From contig NZ_CALUYL010000010.1 of NCBI RefSeq assembly GCF_944324995.1, forward strand, positions 17,942-81,941: DNA of 64,000 bases, in the 5' to 3' direction. Numbering within the stretch: position 1 is the first letter of the stretch; every line of letters starts with the position of its first letter. Source of the DNA: an uncultured Mailhella sp. Lineage in GTDB: Bacteria > Desulfobacterota > Desulfovibrionia > Desulfovibrionales > Desulfovibrionaceae. The position numbers and the translations under genes are program-made. Below are positions 43,280 to 50,048 of this stretch, piece by piece. The notes below the pieces were generated by a model. That model made no database searches. It was not told the DNA's origin and saw only the letters and a program-made list of their open reading frames with translations.

Positions 43280-44302
43280 TCAGGCCATGGCGGGGGAGGC
43301 GCCCAGAATGGTGCTCTGCGTTTCCGCGCATTCCCCGACGATTTCCCTGACCTTGGTCATGAGGTCGTTGGCCCGCGTCATTTCCGCTTCCACGAGATCC
43401 CTGTCCATCTGGATGGCCTCGCGCAGACGTTCCAGAATGGCTTCAAGTTCCTTGCTGTCCGCCTGACTGCTCGAGATCTTGTAGTCGATGACGGCTCCGG
43501 CAATGGTGGCTGCGCCCGTGGCGGTGTTGGTGATGCCGGAGGCGATGTTGGTGATCTTGGAGGCCAGAGACGTGATCTGTGCGGCCTTCTGCGCGGCCTG
43601 ACTGCCGACGCTGGCCAGGCTTCCGGCGCTGGAGGCAAAGCCAGCACCGAGGCTGACGCCTATGGAGACCAGCATGATGGCCATGTTCATGCCGAAGCCG
43701 AACCACTGGGCGGCTTCGTCGCTCATGCCCAGTTTTTTGCCGAGTTCCGTGAAGCCGGCGGCGATGCTGTACTTGCCGTCGGACGCGAGGGATACCACGC
43801 TGTCCACGGTGGTGACCAGGCCGACCGCGCCCGCGGCAATGAGCAGCGGGTTGGCCGTCAGCGCGCCGGCCACGATGCTCGCCACGGAGGCGATGGCTCC
43901 CACGATGGCGCCGATGATCTTGAAGGCCTTGAGAAAGCCGTTGAGCACGGATTTCTTCTTCATTTCTTCCAGACGGTCGGCAATTTCCTGCAGTTCCTTT
44001 TCATTGACTTCCGCCTGCTGTTCCGCCTTGAGCTCCAGGCTGGACACGCCGTCGCGGCAGGCCTGACGGCGCACGTCGTCGCCGAGGGCGTTGATCAGCG
44101 TGTCGAGGGAAAGCGGGCTGGAGGAGAGGGGAATCTCGGGCAGGCCGAGTTCGGCAAGAAGGTTCTGAAGTTCCTCGTTCTTAGGGTCGAGGACAAGGGG
44201 GGAGTCGGTGCCGGAAGCTCCGGTGGCTTCGGTTTTCTGGGAATTTACCCCGCCGGTGGAAGAGAGCGGATTATAGGAGCTGATGGGATTGAAATCGACC
44301 AT
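43280..44302 (-). CDS. sctE: T3SS translocator, YopB/EspD-like (SctE)
   Basis: The 340-residue protein has two main hydrophobic regions (about residues 120-165 and 195-225) rich in Ala, Gly and Ile. Coiled-coil segments flank them (VNEKELQEIADRLEEMKKK near 100; ELEAILERLREAIQMDRDLVE near 280). This is the layout of the major translocator that inserts in host membranes. It starts three bases after the chaperone stop and lies between a SycD-like chaperone and the minor translocator, the classic lcrH-yopB-yopD order. Confidence 0.82.
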   Translation of the reverse strand: MVDFNPISSYNPLSSTGGVNSQKTEATGASGTDSPLVLDPKNEELQNLLAELGLPEIPLSSSPLSLDTLINALGDDVRRQACRDGVSSLELKAEQQAEVNEKELQEIADRLEEMKKKSVLNGFLKAFKIIGAIVGAIASVASIVAGALTANPLLIAAGAVGLVTTVDSVVSLASDGKYSIAAGFTELGKKLGMSDEAAQWFGFGMNMAIMLVSIGVSLGAGFASSAGSLASVGSQAAQKAAQITSLASKITNIASGITNTATGAATIAGAVIDYKISSSQADSKELEAILERLREAIQMDRDLVEAEMTRANDLMTKVREIVGECAETQSTILGASPAMA

Positions 44303-44305
44303 GAT

Positions 44306-44788
44306 TTACTCGCTTGCATTGAGCATGGTGAGCAGCGCGCGGGCCTTCTTGTGGCAATCCGCGTGTGCGGGATTGTTTTCATCGCCCAGCGTGAGCAGAC
44401 CCTTGAGGGCGCCCACGGCGTTTTCCCTGTCGCCGAGCTGAATGTAGCATTTGGCGGCAAAGAGGAAGGGCGTGGGATCGGCCAGCAGACCGGCGGTTCC
44501 GGCCATGGCGTAGGCGTCGACGGCTCCCTTCAGATCTCCCTGCGCCTGACGGCAGCCGGCAAGTCCCATCCAGAAGCGGACTTCCTTGTGCCGGTACAGG
44601 CACAGAGCCTGAAACACGGTTCCGGCGTCGGCAAAGTTGCCGGAGGTATAGAGATTGTAGGCAAGCGCATAGAGAGATTCTATCTGTTCGTCCGTCACGT
44701 TGCACACGTCGCCGATGCTGGCGCCCTTGTTCAGAGCACTGATGATGGTGGCGATGTCGCTGTCGCTGAGGGGAGTGTTGTCGGCCAT
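44306..44788 (-). CDS. SycD/LcrH-type translocator chaperone
   Basis: The 160-residue protein consists of three TPR-like repeats: LYALAYNLYTSGNFADAGTVF, FWMGLAGCRQAQGDLKGAVDAY and FLFAAKCYIQLGDRENAVGAL. The size and repeat number match LcrH/SycD/CesD proteins that keep the two translocators soluble. The gene precedes the two translocator genes, as in Yersinia lcrH-yopB-yopD. GGGAT lies before the ATG. Confidence 0.88.
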   Translation of the reverse strand: MADNTPLSDSDIATIISALNKGASIGDVCNVTDEQIESLYALAYNLYTSGNFADAGTVFQALCLYRHKEVRFWMGLAGCRQAQGDLKGAVDAYAMAGTAGLLADPTPFLFAAKCYIQLGDRENAVGALKGLLTLGDENNPAHADCHKKARALLTMLNASE

Positions 44789-44851
44789 GGCGTGATCCCT
44801 TTTTAGGGTAAGAAGGTTAACTTGAGAAAAAGGCGTCGGAATCGGGGCGGC

Positions 44852-45409
44852 CTACTGACCGCGGGCCAGATTGGTCAGGGTCTGGTTCGCGTTGGAAATC
44901 TGGGTGTTTGCGCCCTGCAGATAGGAGTTGTACTGCCCGATGAAGTCCTGCAGATACACCATGAGGGTCTGCGTCTTGTTGCCCACGGTTTCCTGATAGT
45001 TGGTCAGCGATTTCAGCGCGTAGTCCCACTCGTCCTTGCCGAGGATGTAGTCCTTGTCGTTGTTGGGAAAGCTGAGTCCGCGCTCATTCATGAAATCGAC
45101 AAGTTCCTGCGACATGGGGTAGCAGTCCTTGCCGGTGGTCTTGGTGCCGCTGATGCTGGTTTTGCCTACGCCTTCGCCGTTGCTGCCCATCTGCTGACAG
45201 TTGCGGGCCTGTTCGATCATTTCGGCGCATTCTTTCTGTTCGTTCTGAATTTCCTCGATCTGCTTCATGTAGTCCGTGGCCTGCGCCTTGCAGATTTCGG
45301 ACTGCGCGAGCTGGAGCTTGGCGAACATCATCTGAACGCTGCCGGTGGGACCGAGGTCGATGGCGTCCATGATGGAGGAAAGAGAATTGGTTCCAGATAC
45401 CTGTGACAT
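44852..45409 (-). CDS. EspA-like filament/tip protein, copy 1
   Basis: A 185-residue helical protein. Long helices flank a variable middle: N-terminal MFAKLQLAQSEICKAQATDY and C-terminal LKSLTNYQETVGNKTQTLMV then YNSYLQGANTQISNANQTL. In E. coli EspA the same sites hold a MFAYMYQAQSDL-type helix and a terminal coiled coil that drives filament assembly. The middle (about 75-125) differs from copies 2 and 3. It has its own AGGAAG site. It is the last and longest of four tandem paralogues, just ahead of the SycD-like chaperone. Confidence 0.78.
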   Translation of the reverse strand: MSQVSGTNSLSSIMDAIDLGPTGSVQMMFAKLQLAQSEICKAQATDYMKQIEEIQNEQKECAEMIEQARNCQQMGSNGEGVGKTSISGTKTTGKDCYPMSQELVDFMNERGLSFPNNDKDYILGKDEWDYALKSLTNYQETVGNKTQTLMVYLQDFIGQYNSYLQGANTQISNANQTLTNLARGQ

Positions 45410-45484
45410 GATATCTTCCTGTTGTTCTCAAAAGTTGTGAGCGGATCAGGCCGCGTCTGAAGCCGGATGCGGAAGCGAAGCGGC

Positions 45485-46018
45485 CTACTGCCCCCGGGCC
45501 AGGCTGGTGAGGGTCTGGTTGGCGTTGGAAATCTGGGTGTTCGCACCCTGCAAGTAGGAGTTGTACTGTCCGATGAAGTCCTGCAGATAGACCATGAGCG
45601 TCTGCGTCTTGTTGCCTATCTGCTCCTGATAGTTGGTCAGCGACTTCAGGTTGTAGTCCCATTCGTCGGGGTTGTGGGCCAGATCGTTGCCGGTGGTGTC
45701 GTAGCTCAGATTATGCTTCTTGAAGTAGTCCGCCATTTCCTGGGGCATCATGGACGCCTTTTTGTCCCAGGGGCAGTTGCCCTTTCCGGTTTTGGCGTCG
45801 TTCTGGAGCTTCCTGGCCTGTTCGATCATTTCGGCGCATTCTTTCTGTTCGTTCTGGATGTCTTCGATCTGCTTCATGTAGTCCGTGGCCTGCGCCTTGC
45901 AGATTTCGGACTGCGCAAGCTGAAGCTTGGCGAACATCATCTGAACGCTGCCGGTGGGGCCGAGATCGATGGCGTCCATGATGGAGGAAAGAGAATTGGT
46001 TCCAGATACCTGTGACAT
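45485..46018 (-). CDS. EspA-like filament/tip protein, copy 2
   Basis: The 177-residue paralogue is identical or nearly so to copy 1 over the first 55 residues (SQVSGTNSLSSIMDAIDLGP onward) and in the C-terminal coiled coil. The centre (about 72-120) is unlike copy 1 and contains KKASMMPQEMADYFKKHNLS, which matches the EspA-type LPDEVISYI position. This high end-identity with a variable core suggests a surface region under diversifying selection or gene conversion at the ends. It has its own leader and ribosome-binding site. Confidence 0.78.
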   Translation of the reverse strand: MSQVSGTNSLSSIMDAIDLGPTGSVQMMFAKLQLAQSEICKAQATDYMKQIEDIQNEQKECAEMIEQARKLQNDAKTGKGNCPWDKKASMMPQEMADYFKKHNLSYDTTGNDLAHNPDEWDYNLKSLTNYQEQIGNKTQTLMVYLQDFIGQYNSYLQGANTQISNANQTLTSLARGQ

Positions 46019-46092
46019 GATGCCTTCCTGTTGTTCTCAAAAGTTGTGAGCCGATCAGACCGCGCCCGACGTCGATTGGGGAGCGGGGCGGC

Positions 46093-46605
46093 CTACTGTC
46101 CGCGGGCCAGGCTGGTGAGGGTCTGGTTGGCGTTGGAGATCTGCGTGTTCGCGCCCTGCAGATAGGAGTTGTACTGCCCGATGAAGTCCTGCAGATACAC
46201 CATGAGGGTCTGCGTCTTGTTGCCTATCTGTTCCTGATAGTTGGTCAGCGACTTCAGGTTGTAGTCCCACTGATCGGCGCTGTGCTTGTTGTCCTTGCCG
46301 TCCGTGTCGTAGGACAGGTTATGATCATCGAAATACTTCACCATGTCGGCGGGCATTTCGGTGTTCTTATTGTCGGCCTTGGCGGTATTCTGGAGCTCTC
46401 TGGCGCGTTCGATCATTTCGGCGCATTCTTTCTGTTCGTTCTGGATGTCTTCGATCTGCTTCATGTAGTCCGTGGCCTGCGACTTGCAGATTTCGGACTG
46501 CGCGAGCTGGAGCTTGGCGAACATCATCTGCACGCTGCCGGTGGGGCCGAGGTCGATGAGGTTCATGATGGAGGAAAGAGAACTGGTGCTGTTTACCTGA
46601 GACAT
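46093..46605 (-). CDS. EspA-like filament/tip protein, copy 3
   Basis: The 170-residue paralogue has the shared N-terminal helix (MFAKLQLAQSEICKSQATDY) and C-terminal coiled coil, and a centre with NKNTEMPADMVKYFDDHNLS. Its N terminus (SQVNSTSSLSSIMNLIDLGP) is slightly different from copies 1 and 2. It has the conserved leader with CAGGAAG. All four copies are transcribed from the sigma-54 promoter at 47544-47560, followed by the translocator genes. Confidence 0.78.
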   Translation of the reverse strand: MSQVNSTSSLSSIMNLIDLGPTGSVQMMFAKLQLAQSEICKSQATDYMKQIEDIQNEQKECAEMIERARELQNTAKADNKNTEMPADMVKYFDDHNLSYDTDGKDNKHSADQWDYNLKSLTNYQEQIGNKTQTLMVYLQDFIGQYNSYLQGANTQISNANQTLTSLARGQ

Positions 46606-46689
46606 GATATCTTCCTGTCGTTTTTCAAAAGTTGTGAACCGGGCTGTTGTGACCGCATCCGTGCTTCCGCTGAGGGAAGCGCAGGCGGT

Positions 46690-47163
46690 CTATTGTTCTG
46701 TGGACTGCCCGCCTGTATCCTGCAGATGGGCGCTGTACTGCCCGGTATAGCTCTGCAGAACGTTTATGAGAGGCCGAGCCTTGTCGGCAAGCTGATTCTG
46801 ATAGCTGGTCAGCGATGTCAGGTTGGCGTTCCACTGAGCGGCGTCGCACGTGTTGCTGTTGCCGTCAGCGGCACAGGACAGACCGTGCTCCTTGAAGTAC
46901 TGCACCATGTCGGCGGGCATTTCGGTGCTTGCGCCGCTGGCCTGGGCCTGGCTCTGCAGTTCCCTCGCCTTTTCGATCATGGTGCCGCAAGCCTTCTGTT
47001 CGCTCTGGATTTCCTCGACGTCGTGCATGATGCTTTCGATGAGCTTCTTGCACTTTTCGGCCTGCGCGAGCTGAAGCTTGGCAAATATCGTCTGCGCGTC
47101 GCCGGTGCCGAGGTCGATGTTGCCCGTGATGGAGCCGAGAAGGCCGGAACTGGTAATTTTCAT
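46690..47163 (-). CDS. EspA-like filament/tip protein, divergent copy 4
   Basis: The 157-residue protein keeps the pattern of the other three (IFAKLQLAQAEKCKKLIESI near residue 26, EMPADMVQYFKEHGLS in the middle, a C-terminal SLTSYQNQLADKARPLINVL helix). It is clearly older or faster evolving and lacks the last coiled-coil repeat. It has several Cys residues. It is the most promoter-proximal of the four, after the 98-residue gene. It may be a cap or minor subunit, which is an inference. Confidence 0.7.
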   Translation of the reverse strand: MKITSSGLLGSITGNIDLGTGDAQTIFAKLQLAQAEKCKKLIESIMHDVEEIQSEQKACGTMIEKARELQSQAQASGASTEMPADMVQYFKEHGLSCAADGNSNTCDAAQWNANLTSLTSYQNQLADKARPLINVLQSYTGQYSAHLQDTGGQSTEQ

Positions 47164-47190
47164 TATTGTATTGCCTTTCTGACGCCCGGT

Positions 47191-47487
47191 TCAGATTCGT
47201 ACCGCGCCCCGGCGTCCGCGACCGGCGCAGCAGCTGCCGGAATTGGAGGTCGTTCTGGCCTGGGCGGCTCTGGCTTCGCCTTCGCGCTTTGCGCGTTCGG
47301 TGGCTTCGGCCATGGCGCGTTCCAGTTCGGGCGTCATTTCCGAAGCGTCAACGGTGACGGGCTGATCTTCGGCAAAGCCGAGGATTTTTTTCTGCTGGGC
47401 GAAGACGGCGTTGAGTTTGGAAAGTTCGTCGGCAAGGCGGGAGATTTCCTGCTGCTGATTTTTCAGATCCTGTTCGGTAAAAGCCAT
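47191..47487 (-). CDS. Small T3SS-linked protein with Cys/Arg tail
   Basis: The 98-residue protein is the first gene after the leftward sigma-54 promoter. Residues 5-35 are a charged coiled-coil-like helix (EQDLKNQQQEISRLADELSK). A second acidic helix follows. The last 20 residues are SGSCCAGRGRRG-type, with two Cys and several Arg. AAGGAG lies before the ATG at 47487. I do not recognise a family. Position ahead of the EspA-like genes suggests a secreted or chaperone role. Confidence 0.7.
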   Translation of the reverse strand: MAFTEQDLKNQQQEISRLADELSKLNAVFAQQKKILGFAEDQPVTVDASEMTPELERAMAEATERAKREGEARAAQARTTSNSGSCCAGRGRRGAVRI

Positions 47488-47543
47488 GATGAACTCCTTA
47501 AGTATGGGCACCGCTTTTGCATGTTTGCGGTTCGCTAACTATT

Positions 47544-47560
47544 ATGCAAGAAGCATGCCA
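47544..47560 (-). promoter_or_regulatory. Sigma-54 promoter, leftward (filament/translocon operon)
   Basis: Read leftward: TGGCATG, CTTC, TTGCAT. GG at the -24 position and GC at the -12 position are 12 bases apart; only one base differs from the TGGCACG-N4-TTGCA consensus. It lies about 57 bases before the ATG at 47487. Confidence 0.85.
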
Positions 47561-47750
47561 AAATGGGAATGCGGCCTGTCGGCGGGAGGATGGAGGAAAG
47601 GTGCTCGTCGGCTCCATGAGGAAATGCCAATTTTTTTGGCGTTCATGGGAAAAGAGTTGCCATGCACCCTCGTTTTCGACATACTACCAAAGGCGCCGAC
47701 CGGTTGCAATCGCAAATGCGCCGAGCATAAATGAGCGCAACACTGCTTTC

Positions 47751-47767
47751 TGGCACGATACTTGCAT
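47751..47767 (+). promoter_or_regulatory. Sigma-54 promoter, rightward (sctW-sctU operon)
   Basis: TGGCACG, ATAC, TTGCAT: a full match to the sigma-54 consensus with GG (47752-47753) and GC (47764-47765) 12 bases apart. It is 27 bases before the sctW ATG. Confidence 0.92.
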
Positions 47768-47794
47768 TGATAAGTATATACAGGAGCGCACAGC

Positions 47795-48913
47795 ATGCCT
47801 ATAAATTCCATATCAGGGGCCTTTTCTACGGCCGAACAGGTTCGACATACGGAAAGCTCCGCAGCGAAGGGCGCCTTTATGGGGAACGCCGTTGTTCAGC
47901 AGCCCTCGCCTGAGTCTCTTTTGGCCGATGCCGCGGAAGAACTGACGTTCTCTGCCGACACGACGGACGATTTCGAGCTTGAAGAACGCAAGGAGCGGGA
48001 CAAGATAAAGAAGTCGGAAGAGGATCGCGTCAAGCTTTATCAGGAGCTCATGCACGAGGCCGGCAAGAGCGAGCAGCTCAATCAGCTGCGCGACAGTCTG
48101 CACACCCGGGCGGATTCGCGTCGCGCGCTGGACAAGGTGCGGGAGTATTTTCCCGATCCCTCGGACGCGTGGGCGGCTCTCAGGCAGATGCAGGAAGAGC
48201 TGCAGAGCGAGGGAGCCGACGAGGCGTTGCGCAGGGATGTGGACGCCGCCGTTGCCGAGCTTGAGGAGCGGGAAGGTCCGGCCATACGGGCGGGCGTTCA
48301 GGGCGCGCTGGCGTCGGCGAGATTCAGGGATCTCGGCGGCAGCGACGAAATGCGCGATTTTTACCGCCGCACGGTGTGCGAGTTTGCTTCGGTCAACGAG
48401 GTGTTCGCCCACGTGATGGAAAAGTACGGCGGCGATTTCGACAAGGCCATGGACTTTCTTTTTTCCGCGCTCAGTGCGGATATGGCGTCCGACGAGCCGA
48501 GCATGGGAGTACGGCATCTGGAGAGCGTGCATGAAACGCTCGGCAAGGTGCGGCTGACGCAGAGCGCCTATCGCCTGTGCGAGACCATGATGGATCGCTG
48601 GCACAGGGTGCATGGCGTGCCGCCGCGCGAAGGCGGACTCACGGCCATGGATCTGCTCGGGAGCATTGTGGGACTTCGGGAAATGCGCTTCATAGGCGCT
48701 GCGCAGATAGAAAGCATTCTTGCCAAGGCCGGAGCGCCTGATATAGAAAGAGAAGTGCTCTTTTTGCAGGAGCTTCTGAGCACGGCGAGAAAGTTTCCCT
48801 CGGCGCTTTTCGACGACGATCAGGGCCGCATGAAGGTGCTCGACGCCGTACAGGAGGCCGTGGACCGGGCTATTGAGCGCGAAGACGAGTACCTGGCCAA
48901 ACAGGAAGGATGA
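47795..48913 (+). CDS. sctW: T3SS gatekeeper SctW (YopN/HrpJ-like)
   Basis: The 372-residue protein has the YopN-type layout: an unstructured Ser/Ala-rich N terminus (export signal region), a charged coiled coil (about 55-100, ERKERDKIKKSEEDRVKLYQ), a helical X-bundle core and a TyeA-like C-terminal part (EVLFLQELLSTARKFPSALFDDDQGRMKVLDAVQEA). YopN and TyeA are separate in Yersinia; here they appear fused as in many other systems. It holds back effectors until contact. AGGAG lies nine bases before the ATG. It heads the rightward operon. Confidence 0.9.
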   Translation: MPINSISGAFSTAEQVRHTESSAAKGAFMGNAVVQQPSPESLLADAAEELTFSADTTDDFELEERKERDKIKKSEEDRVKLYQELMHEAGKSEQLNQLRDSLHTRADSRRALDKVREYFPDPSDAWAALRQMQEELQSEGADEALRRDVDAAVAELEEREGPAIRAGVQGALASARFRDLGGSDEMRDFYRRTVCEFASVNEVFAHVMEKYGGDFDKAMDFLFSALSADMASDEPSMGVRHLESVHETLGKVRLTQSAYRLCETMMDRWHRVHGVPPREGGLTAMDLLGSIVGLREMRFIGAAQIESILAKAGAPDIEREVLFLQELLSTARKFPSALFDDDQGRMKVLDAVQEAVDRAIEREDEYLAKQEG

Positions 48914-48917
48914 CGCC

Positions 48918-49286
48918 ATGCTGGACTATGAAATAGAAGCCTTCGGCCGCAGACTCGGTCTGGAGCGCCTTGCGCTGTCTTCGGAAGGCGTCGCGCGGCT
49001 GGACATCGAGAACGTGGGCAGTCTTTATCTGGAGCGTCAGGAGAAGGCGGGAGCGGGCGAGCTCCTTGTGTATGTGGCTGCGCCGCTGCCCGTGCCCGAC
49101 GGGGGCGCGACGAGGCGTCTGCTGGAGCTTTGCGACTACAGGCACGGCTATCCCATGCCGGTATTTGCCGGAGCGTTTTCCGGCAGGGCCGTTCTGCTCA
49201 CGCGCATGGAGGAGAACGCCGTCACGTCGGCGGGTCTGGAGAACGCGCTGCGTTTTCTGGCGGAACTTCTGCGCGGGGCGCTGTAG
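48918..49286 (+). CDS. CesT/SycN-type T3SS chaperone
   Basis: The 122-residue protein has the secretion chaperone pattern: an N-terminal helix (YEIEAFGRRLGL), beta strands (VARLDIENVGSLYLERQ, ELLVYVAAPLP) and a C-terminal helix (ALRFLAELLRGAL). It is between sctW and sctX, the place of sycN in the Yersinia yopN-tyeA-sycN-yscX order, so it may bind the gatekeeper. AAGGA lies before the ATG at 48918, four bases after the sctW stop. Confidence 0.82.
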   Translation: MLDYEIEAFGRRLGLERLALSSEGVARLDIENVGSLYLERQEKAGAGELLVYVAAPLPVPDGGATRRLLELCDYRHGYPMPVFAGAFSGRAVLLTRMEENAVTSAGLENALRFLAELLRGAL

Positions 49287-49321
49287 GCCGGTTTCGCGAT
49301 TTGTCTGGAGGTGCATGAATT

Positions 49322-49687
49322 ATGCCGTTACCTGTCAATCTTCTTGATTCGTCTCTGGGCATTCAGCATGTCATGGACATGCCGGATCCCGACAATCTTC
49401 CGCGGGCGAGGGAGCTGGCTTCCAACGCGCTCAGCGAACCCGGCCTTGAGGAGCTCTATGCGCCGAACAACGCGTGGCAGCTCATGGAACGGGCGCTCTG
49501 CCCGGATGTGGGCGACGGCTCCATGCTGAGCCCCGAGGCGTTTTCCGAATCCCTGCACGAATGCGTGAAGGATCTTGCGGACAACTCTGACCCGGCCGTT
49601 CGCGAAATGGTGTCGAAGGAGCTGGAGCCGCTGCTTCAGAACGGTCAGCTCTTGCAGGCCTATCTTGGTCTGATGATAGGAGGCTGA
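49322..49687 (+). CDS. sctX: T3SS early-export protein SctX (YscX-like)
   Basis: A 121-residue protein. The middle and C-terminal parts match the YscX pattern: PGLEELYAPNNAWQLMERALCP, then helices EAFSESLHECVKDLADNS and ELEPLLQNGQLLQAYLGLMI at the end. YscX pairs with YscY and with SctV and is needed for export of early substrates. Its place between the sycN-like gene and sctY is the Yersinia order. This supports a Ysc-type system. Confidence 0.82.
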   Translation: MPLPVNLLDSSLGIQHVMDMPDPDNLPRARELASNALSEPGLEELYAPNNAWQLMERALCPDVGDGSMLSPEAFSESLHECVKDLADNSDPAVREMVSKELEPLLQNGQLLQAYLGLMIGG

Positions 49688-49694
49688 GCCTGTC

Positions 49695-50048
49695 GTGCTG
49701 AAGGAAAACGAGAAGAAGACGCTTCACGTGCTGGCGTACATGATGCTGCGCATGGGGCAGGAAGAGCGCGCCGGCAGAATCTATGCCGCGCTGGCCGCGC
49801 TTGCGCCTCGGGAGCATCCCGACAGGCTGGCGCTTGCGGGCGTGGCGGCGGTGGCCATAAGCGCGGGCGACGGCGCGGCGGCGCTCGAAGCTCTGCGCGG
49901 AGCCATGAGCGGCGGGCCGCTCTCTTCCCGTCAGGCGGTGCTGCATCTCATGAAGGCGCAGGCCTTCTGGCTCGAAGGCAGAAAGGAAGAGGCCCGCGCG
50001 GCGCTTGATGAATATCTGTTCCTCGCCGGAGGAGGAAAGAACGCATGA
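49695..50048 (+). CDS. sctY: T3SS chaperone SctY (YscY-like)
   Basis: The 117-residue TPR-like helical protein has repeats at about 10-35 (LHVLAYMMLRMGQEERAGRIY), 45-70 (LALAGVAAVAISAGDGAAALE) and 80-105. YscY binds YscX and SctV. It starts with GTG seven bases after the sctX stop and overlaps the sctV start by 4 bases (ATGA), a coupled arrangement. Confidence 0.82.
   Translation: MLKENEKKTLHVLAYMMLRMGQEERAGRIYAALAALAPREHPDRLALAGVAAVAISAGDGAAALEALRGAMSGGPLSSRQAVLHLMKAQAFWLEGRKEEARAALDEYLFLAGGGKNA

Larger units (their letters stand above)
45410..46638 (-). repeat. Conserved leader before three EspA-like genes
   Basis: The 30 bases upstream of each start are nearly the same: 45410-45442, 46019-46051 and 46606-46638. 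Read leftward each contains ACAACTTTTGA, then a few bases, then CAGGAAG and the ATG. The two downstream copies also share CTCACAACTTTTGAG, which can form a small CTCA/TGAG hairpin. This is probably a duplicated ribosome-binding leader and supports recent gene duplication. Confidence 0.7.
47488..47794. promoter_or_regulatory. AT-richer divergent T3SS control region
   Basis: This 307-base spacer separates the two secretion blocks and is less GC-rich than its surroundings. Besides the two sigma-54 promoters it holds short dyads: GCCAA-TTTTT-TTGGC at 47626-47640 and TTGC-AATC-GCAA at 47704-47715. These are possible activator-binding sites, lying between the promoters as expected for a shared upstream activating region. 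Confidence 0.55.

Noticed and set aside
45410..46638. CRISPR-like array from the repeated leaders
   Set aside because: Only three repeats, each before an EspA-like gene start and spaced by whole genes. They are duplicated leaders.
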